64,000 nucleotides of DNA from Schistosoma mansoni. Its lineage: Eukaryota; Platyhelminthes; Trematoda; Strigeidida; Schistosomatidae. The position numbers and the translations under genes were made by a program. The stretch covers positions 55,239,943-55,303,942 of the forward strand of contig NC_031502.1 of NCBI RefSeq assembly GCF_000237925.1, read 5' to 3'. This document shows, piece by piece, positions 10,675 through 21,724 of the stretch (position 1 is the first letter of the stretch; each line of letters starts with the position of its first letter). The notes beneath the pieces were generated by a model, which saw only the letters and a list, made by a program, of their open reading frames with translations, did not search any database and was not told where the DNA came from.

Positions 10675-11205
10675 TTTATTTATTGATCTATTTATTTAAA
10701 CGCATAAATGTTGGTACAAAAGGGCACCAGATACATATGTGACACACAAATCTCATTTGATTTGTGTGAGGGCTGTGGCACTGCCCAGGTGCCCAAACTG
10801 AAGCAGGTGGTTTTCTTAGGGGGCCACACCCGGAGACTTTGACCTAAAGGTCTAATCCACAAGGCGGTGGAGCATCTTGAGGAGATGCAGTCCCATGGTA
10901 ACCGGTGACCAACGATTGATTCATACGCCATTTTTTCCTTCAGGATACTGGAGCCCATGTGTACAATTGGTTTGGAATCAGGATTTTCCAACTCCCCTAG
11001 GTGGATCCTCCATATCCATCAGTTTGGTTAAAGCGCCGGACATTCGCTTTTTGTCCTCTCAATTCCATAAACAACACCCCCGCTACGAGAATATAGTGAG
11101 TAGGACTTCCCTGGGAGAGGCTATATATTCACGTGACCATGTGAGAGCATTTGGAGAGGGAGAGCTGACCCTTCCCACTCTCGGCAGTACCAGGGCATTT
11201 GTGGG
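10675..11205 (-). repeat. ATTT-tailed repeat T, full length antisense
   Basis: The 3' tail (TTTATTTATTGATC / TTTATTTAAACGCATAAATG) is at the left end and GGGCATTTGTGGG at the right. Complete family copy. Confidence 0.8.
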
Positions 11206-11504
11206 TTTCACGTTAGAAAGTGATCGAGACTAATCAATCTCTTTACTCGATGTACGTCTGATGAGAAGAAGTAATGGTGTGTTTTTTAATAAGATCCATC
11301 TTTAGAAAACAAACATGGAATATCATACAGTTAGTTCCCTTTATGAATTTAAATAAAGACAGAGCAAATATTGATGCAGAATAGTATGAATTCATTATAT
11401 TTCGTGGTTTTTCATCAGCTGCTTACAACCAAATATGTATTAGAGTTTTAGCATTGGGGTAATAAATAGTATGGAACAATAGACAATGGAATAGCCAACT
11501 AACC

Positions 11505-12165
11505 AACTTCTATAGCTGGGTTCTGTTAAGTAGAAAGAGGAGCGTGATTCATTCTTTATGATATCGTATACATCGGATGTGTAGTACGGAATGCATTAAC
11601 GAAGATCTCGCGTTGCTTAAGAAAACCTTGATGAAAAATGACTACTCAGACCGTTTCATAGAGAAGAATGTGAATAGAAATAGTTTCAATATGAAACCTA
11701 GTTGTTCCATCCCAAAGAAAAACCTTTATATAATTCCGGAATTTAAAGGTGATCAAACATCAGACGTAATTATAAATCATTTAACAACAACGATTAAAAG
11801 GATATTTAATGCGGCTAAATTGTGAATAACCTTCACTAGTAGGAACTTATTTTCTGTATCCATAAAAGATAAGCTTCTGCCTCTGGTCGCCTCTATGTGC
11901 ATCTAACAGTTCATCTGCTTTTGTGGATTAAGGTACATTGGCCGTAACCAGCGCTCGCTTTCAACTCAGATACGAGAAGATATCTCGGTTTAGTTCTACA
12001 ACGGTGAAAGAAAAGCAGTTAGAAGTTCTATACTTCAACACTTAATCGATTATAATCATTCTACAGATCCACAGTTTCATTTTAAAGTTGTTTATACGAT
12101 TCATTCAAATCGACCTAGATTTCTTCGTATCCAACTCTTTAAAAAAAGTAGCCTAAGTTCTTATC
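11505..12165 (+). mobile_element. Penelope-like element remnant: RT C-terminus plus GIY-YIG part
   Basis: Peptide stretches KRSVIHSLYDIVY, INEDLALLKKTLMKNDYSDR, PKKNLYIIPEFKGDQ and RYIGRNQRSLSTQIRED match the order thumb, linker, GIY-YIG endonuclease of Penelope-like elements. It is a broken fossil and the longest such remnant in the window. Confidence 0.7.
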
Positions 12166-12202
12166 ATCCATGAGCTTAAACCAGAACTATGCATACAAAA
12201 GA

Positions 12203-12548
12203 AGTACGTCTTTTGATGGAGTTTCGTTCTCTGATCTGCATGGTTCGGTCGTAAAGCTTTCATCATCAGCACAAACTTCGGGTACAAGTGATATGTTTGA
12301 ATTTCTCCACATGTGGTTCATAGCTTGTCCTGTTCACCTCGACGTCAATTGGCTCTTGTTGATCAGCATCAAAGTGCACAGGACAAGCTATAAACCACAT
12401 GTGGAGAAATCCAAACACTTCACTCCTACCCAAAATTTGTGCTGATGATGTCATTCAGAAGAACGATGAAAGCTCCACGACCAAACCATCCAGCTCAGAG
12501 AACAAAACTCCATCAAAATCATCCACCTGAGCTACAAATCTTCTCCAC
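12203..12548. repeat. Palindromic repeat P, near full length
   Basis: Two ~160 bp arms in inverted orientation around CAATTGGCTCTTGTTGATC at about 12350. The arms share CTCCACATGTGGTTCATAGC and complement, ACAGGACAAGC, and the outer GAGAACAAAACTCCATCAAA. The same centre recurs in the copy at 44645-45010, so this is a fixed palindromic family, probably a MITE or foldback element. No terminal duplication could be fixed by eye. Confidence 0.75.
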
Positions 12549-12603
12549 TATTATTATTATTATTATTGAGTATTTTAAATTATGAGGATAGAATGTTGCT
12601 TAC

Positions 12604-13049
12604 CCTTTTGGTAACTTTGAATTGATCAATTTACCTTCTTGTATTTTGGTTAGATTATTATTATCATTTAGATAGATATCTTCATTATTGACTTGATTAT
12701 TTATGAAATTTTCAGTATCATTATGCAAAGCTGAATTCTCTTTAGAAGTAGGTAACTCTTTATGTCTTCTCAATGTTGGATCTATTCGATGAATATCATT
12801 GGAATAATTATATAAGGCGGATTGATTTTGATTTATTGAAGTGATACTATTTGATGTTGACGATACAATTGAAGATGGTCTCGGGTACTGTGATCCATTT
12901 GAAATATCATCTTGATCCTTATTGATGAAAGATCCATTCTCATCATGATAAATATCTAGTAGTAATTCTTTAAAATCATGAAATGCTTGTCGTTTGCCAA
13001 AATTAAAAGTTGGCTTTGAATGAAATGAAGAAATTTGATTGATTGGTAT
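12604..13049 (-). CDS. Large internal exon of unidentified host gene
   Basis: The acceptor TTTGTTTTCAG is followed by 148 open codons beginning IPINQISSFHSKPTFNFGKR and containing QAFHDFKELLLDIYHDENGS, then a Ser/Asn-rich stretch. It ends at LPKG before GTAAGC in phase 2; an alternative donor GTAAAT lies about 25 nt upstream. It starts in phase 0 and so joins the first exon (ending at 16765) in frame. It has no in-frame ATG, hence no start-based reading frame. Composition (Asn, Ser, Asp) and the N-terminal exon suggest a large, partly disordered regulatory protein. Family unknown. Confidence 0.65.
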
Positions 13050-13229
13050 CTGAAAACAAAGAAACTATGCATGTACAAATGGATAGATAACATTTAGTTA
13101 TGTGTGTTACCAGTTTAAATGATTGGTTGAAGTGGTTTATAAATGAGAAAAGGGATAGATATTTATCTTGATGATTGTTAAAAAGCCCTTTTACCGTGAG
13201 TAAATAAAATTCCCCCAACACATACCATC

Positions 13230-13945
13230 ACTAAGTGCAGCATTGAAGCTATATCTGATAACGTCTCTAGCCACTGTGTTGCACCATCTCTCGGACCCCA
13301 GCCAGGGAGTCGTGAAGGATCAACAGAAGCTAGCCCTTTGCAGCTTTCTTTCATGCCACGACACCATGTCATACACTGACCTCCTCTCCGCTTTTTTCTG
13401 ACCAGTCCCAGCGTCCGCAAATAATGCACAACGTGGAATTCTCTGGGACGACATTCGTAGAACATGTCCAAGCCACCGAAGTCAGTGTTTCAAGATGGTG
13501 ACACCAATTGTGTTATCGTCTCTGCGCCCGAACACATGATGCCGAACCTGTGCATTACTAACATGGTGTTGCCACTGAATGTCAGCAATCCTTCGAAAAC
13601 AACAATGATCGAACACAGGGAGTCGTCTAACACAGTCAACCCGAAGACTCCAGGTTTCACAAACATAGAGCAAAACTTCTCTCACCGACGCGTTGTAGAT
13701 CCGACCTTTTACAGCCAGACTAACATCACGAAGGCACCAAAGATGGCCCAGACTAGCATAAGCCTCTCTGGCTTTCACTATACATGCATTGATCTCATCA
13801 TTCACGCCACCGCCAGCGCTTTTGAAGCTACCTAGATACACGAACTGCTCGACTACTTCAATCTGCTCACCACCCAGGGTGAGTACAGGATTAGAATCCT
13901 GTCAGTCTTGTAGAAGTACTTTTCACTTCGAAGGTGCAAAGCACA
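13230..13945 (-). mobile_element. SR2-like (RTE-type) LINE fragment, C-terminal RT region
   Basis: The frames read EQIEVVEQFVYLGS, KGRIYNASVREVLLYVCETW, FDHCCFRRIADIQWQHHVSN and RGGQCMTWCRGMKESC. These are the post-RT region of a second RTE-type LINE, clearly different from the intact one at 38768. It is broken by a frameshift near 13475, lacks both ends, and stops within the C-terminus at about 13230. It sits ~180 bp inside the intron bordering the exon at 12604-13049. Confidence 0.8.
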
Positions 13946-14184
13946 TAACTTACTCAATAGTATAAAAAGTAAATATTTTGATCTAAATTGAAACTAACTA
14001 ACTAATTATACATTCACATTCACAAATTGATTAGAAATAATGAAATTAATTATTTGGCGGTAAATCAAGCCACTTCAAATATGTTTTTTATTGAAGTCGT
14101 TAAAATGGTAATTTTTTTACTCTTGTAAGTATACATATACATACTGAAAAGTAATCTTTATATACCTAAAATAAGATTACATCA

Positions 14185-14465
14185 GTCCATCAAGAACACT
14201 GTGGATGTTATTTCGTGAAAAAAGAAATATTGTGGGTTGGTTGAAGTTAGACACTAACGCCGCTAGAGGTTGAGCGTTTGCGTGCGAGACCGAAGGTCCT
14301 GGGTTAGAGTCCCACGAGCGGAATCGTGGATGCGCACTTCTAAGGAGTCTCATACTAGGGCGAAACAGTCGTCCAGTAATTCCAGGTTTTCCATGGTGAT
14401 GTAGCTTCAATTAACTCATTATTTCAACTATTAAATAACTAAGATCTCCACAAATTCCTATTCTG
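14185..14465 (+). repeat. HHR-SINE B, 3' two thirds in sense
   Basis: Body, tRNA-like head (about 14265-14310), hammerhead with altered CTAAGGAG core, and tail ending AGATCTCCACAAATTCC. The ribozyme is probably inactive. Confidence 0.7.
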
Positions 14466-14654
14466 ATGAAAAGGAAATACCTGGCGTTTTATTAAGTAAA
14501 AGTTAAAATTTTAATGTATAATCATTTTTCTCGCCTAATTGTACTTTTCATTGTCAAATTGTATTGTACATTTGAATAAAGGTCATGACTATTAAACGAT
14601 CAGATTAATCCTATATAGTATTGGTTACAGAAAACAGGTGTAATTGAGAAATCA

Positions 14655-15035
14655 ATGGAAATCAGTCAGTCAGTAAGTCACAACGTAGAACTTCGTACGT
14701 ACGTACATCTGTTCGAGTTGCCATGCCACATTAGCACAAAGATGCAGTTGTCGATTCAAATCCCATAGTGGTAGAAGTAGTAAGAGTATCAACAGTAATC
14801 TGAAATATTAGGATTTGAAGATGTTATTCAAGGAGTATAATCCAGTGAAACAAATTTGGAAAGAGAAATAAAATAGGGACATGAAGAATCTAGAAGATTA
14901 GAATTTGGTAGAACATTAAGAGTGGATGCACCTACGCCATTGCAAACGATTTTCAGCCATGTCACTCAAGGTCTCTAACTATAGGTTGTTATCATCTCGC
15001 GGATTCCAACCAGGTAATCCACACCTACCAACATT
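14655..15035 (+). repeat. Repeat D, near full length
   Basis: Begins CAGTCAGTCAGTAAGTC and ends CACACCTACCAACATTGG. The same ~370 bp sequence occurs inverted at 44020-44385, and a sister subfamily at 20090-20348 and 58645-58970. No coding potential. Confidence 0.7.
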
Positions 15036-15119
15036 GGTACGATACTAATTAATGTATTAAATGTTCAATTAGAAGTTTACTATTCAATACAATTTAACGG
15101 GCTAAATAAACATTTTAAT

Positions 15120-15555
15120 TAGAAAGTGGTGTTGTGGATATTATTGTAATTTAATAACTGAATTCATGAGTCGATTAAAGCTAGATCTTTATGAAAAACG
15201 TGGAAGCACCAGACGAATGTTTCGTCCTAGTATGGGACTTCTCAGCAGTGTGCATCCACGATCTTGTACATGAGATTCGAAGCCAGGACCGATCGGTCTC
15301 GTGTGCACACTCATCTTCTAGACCACCGAGACGATATCTAACGGTATTATTGTCTAAGTTTAACCAATACACGAGATTGAGTCACCATTTCGTAACAGAC
15401 ACGGTTGAACTCCACTGGTCAAGGCTTCTTACTAGAACTCCAGGAAATACTTCTTGAAACCAGTCACTAGTGAGCATATGATGATTATAATCAGAAAGGG
15501 GTTTTGTGGATATTACTTTAATTTAATAACTTTAATTGACCTATGAATCCAACTA
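15120..15555 (-). repeat. HHR-SINE B, antisense unit plus start of a second unit
   Basis: Antisense from the 3' end (GTTGTGGATATTATTG) through mutated hammerhead, head and body to CACTAGTGAGCATATG. The antisense 3' terminus then repeats (AGAAAGGGGTTTTGTGG) at 15493-15550. Head-to-tail order shows tandem units of about 370 bp. Confidence 0.7.
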
Positions 15556-15654
15556 ATAAATAAACATTTTCTTTTAGAATGTATAAAAGTCAGGTTTCAT
15601 GAATACTATTCAATATTACTAATACGATATATTGTTAACAAGCATAATTGATCA

Positions 15655-16690
15655 TATATAATCGCGCCCCCAAATGCCGTGATACGGACGAGAGTTGGGA
15701 GAGTCCGCTCTCCCTCTCCAAATGCTCTGACATGGCCACGCGTATATAGCTTTTGTCAGGGAATTCCTACTCATTGCGTTCTCGTGGCGGATTAGGGTGT
15801 TATTTACGAAATCGAGAGTACGAAAAATGAATATCCGATGCTTTACCCGAGTTGGTGGACACGGAAAATTCACCTATAGAATTTGGAAAACTCTGAATCC
15901 AAACTAATGGTGCACATTGGCTCCAGAATCGTGAGAGAACAAATGGCGTATGAACCAATTATTGGTCACCGACTACCATGTGACTGCATCTCTTGACGTT
16001 GCTTCACTGCCTTGTGGATCAGACTTTTAAGTCGAAGGCTCGGGGTGTGGCCCCCTAAGAAAACCACCTGTTTTATTTTATTTTATTTATTTATTTAAAC
16101 ACATAAATATTGGTACAAGGAAGCATCAGATAAATATGCGCCACACAAATCTCATTTGATTTGAGTGAGGGCTGTGATACTGCCCAGGTGCCCAGACTGA
16201 AGTAGGTGGTTTTCTGAGGAGGCCACATCTTGAGCCTTTGACCTGAAGGTCTAGTCCGCAAGACAGTGGAGCATCGTGAGGAGATGCAGTCTCATGGTAG
16301 CAGGTGACCAACAATTGATTCATATGTCATTTGTTCCCTCAGGATACCGGATTCCATGTGCACCATTGGTTTGGAATCAGGGTTTTCCAACTCCCCTAGG
16401 TGACCCTTCCATGTCCACCAACCAGGTTAAATCGCCAGACATTCGCTTTTCGTCCTCTCAATTTCGTAAACAACACTCGTGGCACAAGAAGGCAGTGAGT
16501 AGGACTTCCCTTGGCCATATGAGAGCATTTGGAGAGGGAGAGCGGACTCCCCCCACTCTCGGCCGTACCAGGGCATTTGGGGGCACCTGGGTAGTATCAC
16601 AGCCCTTACATAAATCAAATGAGATTTGTGTGGTGCATATATATCTGGTGCCCCCTTGTACCAATATGTGTTTATATAAATAAATACGTC
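15655..16690. repeat. ATTT-tailed repeat T with a second copy nested inside it
   Basis: A sense copy (15655-16071) is interrupted at AAAACCACCTG by a complete antisense copy (16072-16580) that begins with its (TTTTA)n tail. The host copy resumes at about 16581 with CACCTGGGTAGTATC and reaches its own AAATAAATAC tail at 16690. CACCTG on both sides may be the target-site duplication. Confidence 0.7.
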
Positions 16691-16764
16691 TCAATAAGAT
16701 AAGATGAGAAACACTTATCAGATTACATCACTAATCAATATTCAAATATAAATAATTAACTTAC

Positions 16765-17211
16765 TTGTAATTCAGATGAAAAATCATTATCTGTTCCAAT
16801 TTTTTTCATTATTGACATTGTCATATCATTCATATTTGGATTGATTGTTGAATTTATCAAACAATCACCACTTTGTAAATATTGATTATATGGATAATTT
16901 GACAGATAAGAATTGATATAATGAACATTACCATATTGTTGTGGATGGCCAGTATGATTTAACTGGTATTCCTGTTGTTGTTGTTGTTGTGGGTGGTGGT
17001 GGTGTTGTTGTTGCTGAGACACTTTACTTATCTCTTGGCATTGTTCTCCTCCCCCTTCTAACAAATTATTATTATTATCATTGCGTAATTCACTTGGAGA
17101 CAAATCATAATCTAAGAAGTTTGAAATGCATGGTGTTTGTAATTGAAAATCTGTTTGTAAATCTATTGCATAATAATGATTTTGTGTTATAGATGAATTA
17201 GGTTTATTCAT
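16765..17211 (-). CDS. First coding exon of unidentified host gene, Q/N/H-rich N-terminus
   Basis: The chosen ATG at 17211 opens MNKPNSSITQNHYYAIDLQT. An upstream in-frame ATG at 17268 would add a 19-residue hydrophobic stretch that looks like 5' UTR. The exon encodes 149 residues, among them CISNFLDYDLSPSELR, an Asn run, a Gln/His/Pro-rich run (about residues 65-81) and a Tyr/Asn/Pro-rich part. It ends SSELQ at a consensus donor GTAAGT (phase 0). The composition resembles the disordered N-terminus of a transcription regulator, which is inference. It joins in frame to the exon at 12604-13049. Confidence 0.7.
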
Positions 17212-17269
17212 ATTTTTGTGTATATAAAATTGATAAGTAAATAAATATATGAATGGGAAAGCACTCAAG

Positions 17270-17612
17270 TGGATATTACTTGATGAATGAATAGTCGTGG
17301 TGAATTCTCTTTATTCTTTCCCCCCTCCGGTAAATGCAAATGTGTGTGTGTGTGTGTTGGTGTATTGTATTGTGTCTTCTATATGTATAAAATCAATATC
17401 AATGTAGTAGTAATAATAATGATAATACTCTGATAGAAAGACACAGAGGAAATGCAATTGGCTTTTATATACATAAAAGTTAACTGAATCACAATTTGAT
17501 AACTTTTCTTGAATTAAAAAGATACATCTGAAGGATAAACAAGAAAAAAAGGGAGTAAATAGATAAGTGATAAAACTATTTTCTTTTACAATAATATAAC
17601 AACAATGCTATT
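17270..17612. other. Region upstream of the Q-rich gene
   Basis: Probable 5' UTR/promoter side of the minus-strand gene. It contains a (TG)n run at about 17341-17357 and AT-rich sequence; no clear TATA or initiator could be assigned. Confidence 0.35.
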
Positions 17613-17872
17613 TTATATAGTAAAGATCATGAGTCAATTGAAGCTAGACCACCATCGAAACCTGGAAGCACTGGACGACCGTTTCGTCATATTGTGGAAC
17701 TCCTCAGTGGCAGTGCGCATCCACGATCCCGCCTCACAAGATTCAAACACAGGACCTATCAGTCTCATGTGAGAGCACTTTACCTCTAGACAACTCAGTT
17801 GGCCGGCATCCAACGGTGTTAATGTCTAACTTCAACCAATCCACGAAATTGAGCAACCATTCACCAATGTTA
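17612..17872 (-). repeat. HHR-SINE B, antisense copy
   Basis: The antisense 3' tail, a hammerhead (ACTGGACGACCGTTTCGTC to CTCCTCAGTGG), the tRNA-like head and part of the body, ending at GCAACCATTCACCA. A 3-nt insertion (GTGGCAGTGC) lies next to the core. Confidence 0.75.
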
Positions 17873-17940
17873 TTTATTTTATAAAATGATCCATTTTTTT
17901 AAAGATTTCATCACAGATTGACATTAGGTATGTGGTTATA

Positions 17941-18625
17941 TACTTACTTACTTACGCTTGTTACCCCTCGTGGAGGAGGAGCATAAGCCTCCCACTAGCA
18001 TTCTCCATCAAACCCTGTCCTCACCAATCATTTCTACTTATTTCCAGTTAACATTCATCCTTTTCATATCTACTTCTATTTTCTGGCGTAATGTGTTCTT
18101 CGACCTTCAACTTCTCCGCTTCCCTTCACCATTCCAAGTTGGCGATTGCCTCGTGATGCAGTTTGGTGATTTCTTCAAAATATCTCTTATCCACTTCCAA
18201 CGTCTCTTCCTAATTTCCTCTTCAACTGGAATCTGGTTTGTCCTCTCCCACAGTAGGCTGTTTCTGATGGTATCCAGCCAGTGAACGCTGAGTATTTTGC
18301 GAAGACAACTATTTACAAACACTTGTACCCTCTTGACGATGGATGTAGTAGTTCTCCACGTTTCAGCTCCGTACAATAGAACTGACAGTCTTGACGTTCG
18401 TATTGAAGATTGTCACTTCGAAATTAGTTAACAGTTGTTTGGAGTTCCATATGTTCTTCAATTGTAGGAATGCTGCCCTTGCTTTGCCACTCCACACCTT
18501 TACATCCGCATCCGATCCTCCTTGTTTATCGATGATGCTGCTACACAGGTACGTGAATGTTTCCACATCTTCCAGAATTTCGCCATCAAGTGTAATTGGC
18601 TTGGAGTTCTCTGTATGTTTACTAG
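17941..18625 (-). mobile_element. RTE-clade LINE 3' end fragment, 0.68 kb
   Basis: Antisense from ACTTACGCTTGTTACCCC through the C-terminal coding part ([51 protein letters not shown]) to the TNPITLDGE region. Several frameshifts. Same subfamily as 4663-5251 and 25083-25716. Confidence 0.85.
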
Positions 18626-18699
18626 TGTTTTCTAAACGGCACTTTATAGATAATTGTCTTAATGTGATTTATTACTACTCAGCGGTATCCACATCATGA

Positions 18700-18995
18700 T
18701 TTGACTCAGGATTGAACAGTGAAGTGTATATTCCAACAGTCAGTTTACCGATATATATATTGTTTCTTGATTAATAGATAGACATCTTTCCTACTCTACA
18801 AGTAATCCAAGTTAGTTTAGTTCAAATAGGTTTTCTAAACCGTTGAAGAGTTTTCTGAAGTAGTTCAAATATCAAGGTCAGTTGCCATTACCAAAAAAAA
18901 GAAAAAACATTGATTTAATACTGAAGATACCACAGGTATTGTAATTTGATAACACTTTACCAGTAACACCTATAATTGAATTGCGCCCACCCAGT
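18700..18995. other. AT-rich intergenic sequence
   Basis: Nothing recognisable apart from short simple-sequence tracts. Confidence 0.4.
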
Positions 18996-18999
18996 GAAA

Positions 19000-19265
19000 T
19001 CAAAAGTCAGAAGCGAGAAGGCTGGAAGATATATTTGATAGATCATCAATATGCCGAGAAGTGACTAATTTAAGCTGGCTAGTGATTGCAAGAGACGTTG
19101 AGCACGCCGTCCCAACTCGTGATCTGGTGCGGATGCATGACCGAGCGTCTTCAGCTAAGTGAGTCCATTTAAACTAATGTGGTCAGAATCCAATGCCAAT
19201 GACTTACAGAGCTATTGATTTTACGGACTTATTCACATCTACAATGCAATAAAATCTTATTTGTT
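19000..19265 (-). repeat. Repeat E copy
   Basis: Inverted relative to 33700-33885. Shared blocks on the minus strand include AATCAATAGCTCTGTAAG, CTGACCACATTAGTTT and CACCAGATCA. Roughly three quarters identical by eye, so an old family. Confidence 0.55.
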
Positions 19266-19437
19266 TAAACAGACTCTACCATGATTCGTGTGTTGTTGTT
19301 GTTTTTTTCTAAGAGTCATTCATGGAATAAATAATCAAATGGAATTTGATCTTATTAAAGATCAGCAGTTTACAATTATTTTTTTCTCTGAAAAAATATG
19401 GAACAAATGATCAAAATATAATAAGCTAAGATGAATA

Positions 19438-19823
19438 GTAGCTAGCAGTGGAATCCAGGACACGCGTTTCGTCCTATTTGGGACTCGTCAGCTGGATGTA
19501 CCTGCATCTCAGAGTTGATGTCCACTCTGGGACTCGAACCCATTACCTTTCGCTTCAAACGCCATCGCGTTATATACTCAACTACTGAGTCCTGATAGCC
19601 ACTTGCTCGTACAATTGGGTCCTGGATTCCACTGCTAACCACTATCCATCTTTGCTTAGAATTCTTGTGAATTAAGGCTATATCGAGGCAATACACACAG
19701 TATGCACATATGCCGATAAGAGACTGATCAACTGCAATCGTAAACATCAATGGGAAGATTCAAACAAGCAATACAAAACAAATTTAAAGCTTCATCCCAT
19801 TGCACAATCAAATGGCTATCAGG
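19438..19823. repeat. HHR-SINE A, inverted dimer
   Basis: The antisense part (19438-19618) carries the hammerhead and tRNA-like head. The sense part (19619-19823) starts at CCTGGATTCC, i.e. at the ribozyme cleavage site, and runs through the 3' flank and tail to GGCTATCAGGA. Confidence 0.8.
19453..19497 (-). ncRNA. Hammerhead ribozyme (family A), intact core
   Basis: Minus strand: stem I ATCCAG, core CTGACGA, stem II GTCC/GGAC with loop CAAATA, GAAA, short stem III CGC/GTG, then TC before the stem I partner CTGGAT. It matches the known Schistosoma Sm-alpha type I hammerhead, with every core nucleotide kept. Stem III has no proper loop, so activity would be expected mainly in a dimeric form. 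Confidence 0.85.
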
Positions 19824-19824
19824 A

Positions 19825-19915
19825 TAATAAGCTAATATTCTCAGGATAGGTTTAAGGTGAAAACAAACTGTTTTTGAATACGCAAAGGGGGTTAAATTTT
19901 CGTAGGGCTAAGGCT
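19825..19915 (-). mobile_element. Penelope-like element fragment
   Basis: Nearly identical to the 3' coding end of the fragment at 4455-4662 (AATATTCTCAGGATAGG, GAATACGCAAAGGGGG). Broken remnant directly next to SINE A. Confidence 0.6.
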
Positions 19916-20069
19916 TCAGTTTAACATACAAAGACATAATCAAATAATCCGATTACACATTTACATGTTAGATAATGTATCACTATTGTATATGAATACA
20001 AGATAACTTATAATCAATTAACCTAGTTAGTAAATCTATAAGAAATGCTATAAATAAATGGTTTCAATG

Positions 20070-20470
20070 TTTTTGATGGAATTTTGTTCTCTCAGTCAGT
20101 CAGTCAGCTACAACATAGGACCAGGCATACATATGCATCGGTCCAAGTTGCCATTAGTTCATTAGCACAACAAGATGAACACCAGATTCATAGAAGTAGA
20201 TAATTCAGTGGTGGGAATATATAAAAGAAAGGTTGTATATAAGGATATAGTATAGGAAGAAAGACAGATATGAAGCAATTTTAATCTTAAGGTTTAAGGG
20301 AAGATTAAGAGTCTATACACCTACGCCATTGTGATCGATTTTGAGCCATCTCCTTCTGAACAACATTATCAACACCAAGTTTGGGACGATGAAAGATCTA
20401 CGACCAAACCATCCAGCTCAGACGACAAAACTCTATCAAAATCATTCACCTTAGCTACAAATCACCATGG
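20070..20470. repeat. Palindromic repeat P interrupted by repeat D
   Basis: P left arm at 20070-20091 (TTTGATGGAATTTTGTTCTC), repeat D at 20090-20348 (AGTCAGCTACAACATAGG to GATTTTGAGCC), then P resumes at about 20349 (CTTCTGAACAACATTATC) and finishes with its right arm at 20470. About 35 bp of P is missing at the junction. Confidence 0.6.
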
Positions 20471-20639
20471 TTTCAATGTTGTTCATAAAACATTTCTGGC
20501 CAACTCAATGTTTATTGATTAGTTCAGTTGCTACTATGGTGTAGATTATATTAGACCCATTTAATAACTATTATCTCTAATTGAATTTCTAAGAATTAAC
20601 GGACATAGATATAGAAAGAAGAATGTAAAAACATCACTA

Positions 20640-20850
20640 GATCTATTCTGTTGAACACCTGATCAACTCTGGTCACACAGTCAACATCAAGTTATTAAAT
20701 TATTTTATAAAACGAAACAATCTGTCTCAAAAATGATACAGATCAAAAATCTTTGTAAAGGAGAAGCATTGGTTATTTATGAGATCAAATCTAATATATA
20801 TGGGTTCGAAAACGATATGTTTACTCTGTGATTTTACTTGGATCTTCAGA
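20640..20850 (+). mobile_element. Penelope-like element remnant
   Basis: Conceptual EHLINSGHTVNIKLL resembles the post-GIY-YIG region of Penelope-like elements. Old, broken fragment. Confidence 0.45.
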
Positions 20851-21385
20851 ATTTATTTATTCATTTATTTAAACACATAAATATTGGTACAAAGGGGCAC
20901 CAGTTACATATGCGCCACACAAATCTCATTTGATTTGTGTGAGTACTGTGATACTACCCGGGTGCCCAAACTGAAACAGGTGGTTTTCTTAGGGCGCCAC
21001 ACTCGGAGCCTTTGACCTAAAGATCTGATCCAGAAACTAGTGGAGCATCTTGAGGAGATACAGTCCCATGGCAACCGGTGATCAACGATTGGTTCATACG
21101 CTATTTGTTCCCTCAGGATCCTGGATGGAGCCCATGTGCATCACTTGTTTGAAATCAGGATTTTTCAACTTCCCTAGGTGGACCCTCCCTGTACACCAAC
21201 CCGTTTAAAGCGCTGGACATTTGCTTTTCGTCCTCTCAATTTCGTAGACAACACCCCTGCCATGAGAAGGCAGTGAGTAGGACTTCAATGGCAGTGGTTG
21301 TATGCACGTGAACATGTGAGAGCATTTCGAGAGGGAGAGCAGACTCTTTCCACTCTCGGCCGTACCAGGGCTTTTGGGGGCCATC
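20850..21385 (-). repeat. ATTT-tailed repeat T, full length antisense
   Basis: Tail TTTATTCATTTATTTAAACA at the left, GGGCTTTTGGGGGCC at the right. Confidence 0.8.
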
Positions 21386-21724
21386 TTCAGAATGAATAAT
21401 AGTGATAATACATATTTTCTAATTTCAAAAGTTGCCAGTTTTTGTTTTCTCCTAATTCACCTTTCATTAATATTCTTCAAGTAGATGATCATGTTTTATC
21501 TATAAACTATTTTCACTTTATAGTTTTACATTACTCTCTGATATGTTACGTAATATTCTTCTTTTCTCTTATTTGAAATTACTTATGATAGCTTTTTATA
21601 TTACGTAATATCTATCTACAATTATGCATACTAATGAACTATGAGAACAGTTGCACGACTTTAGTAAATGATTTCATTAGAAAGTCTCTCATCACTGGAT
21701 AGTCTTACCTTTTATATACAAAAA

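Noticed and set aside
10877-11233. 118-codon frame and its relatives in repeat T copies
   Set aside because: Translations of repeat T; frames are interrupted differently in each copy and show no domain.
16941-17192. Plus-strand Val/Gly-rich frame
   Set aside because: Complement of the Gln/His-rich coding exon on the minus strand.
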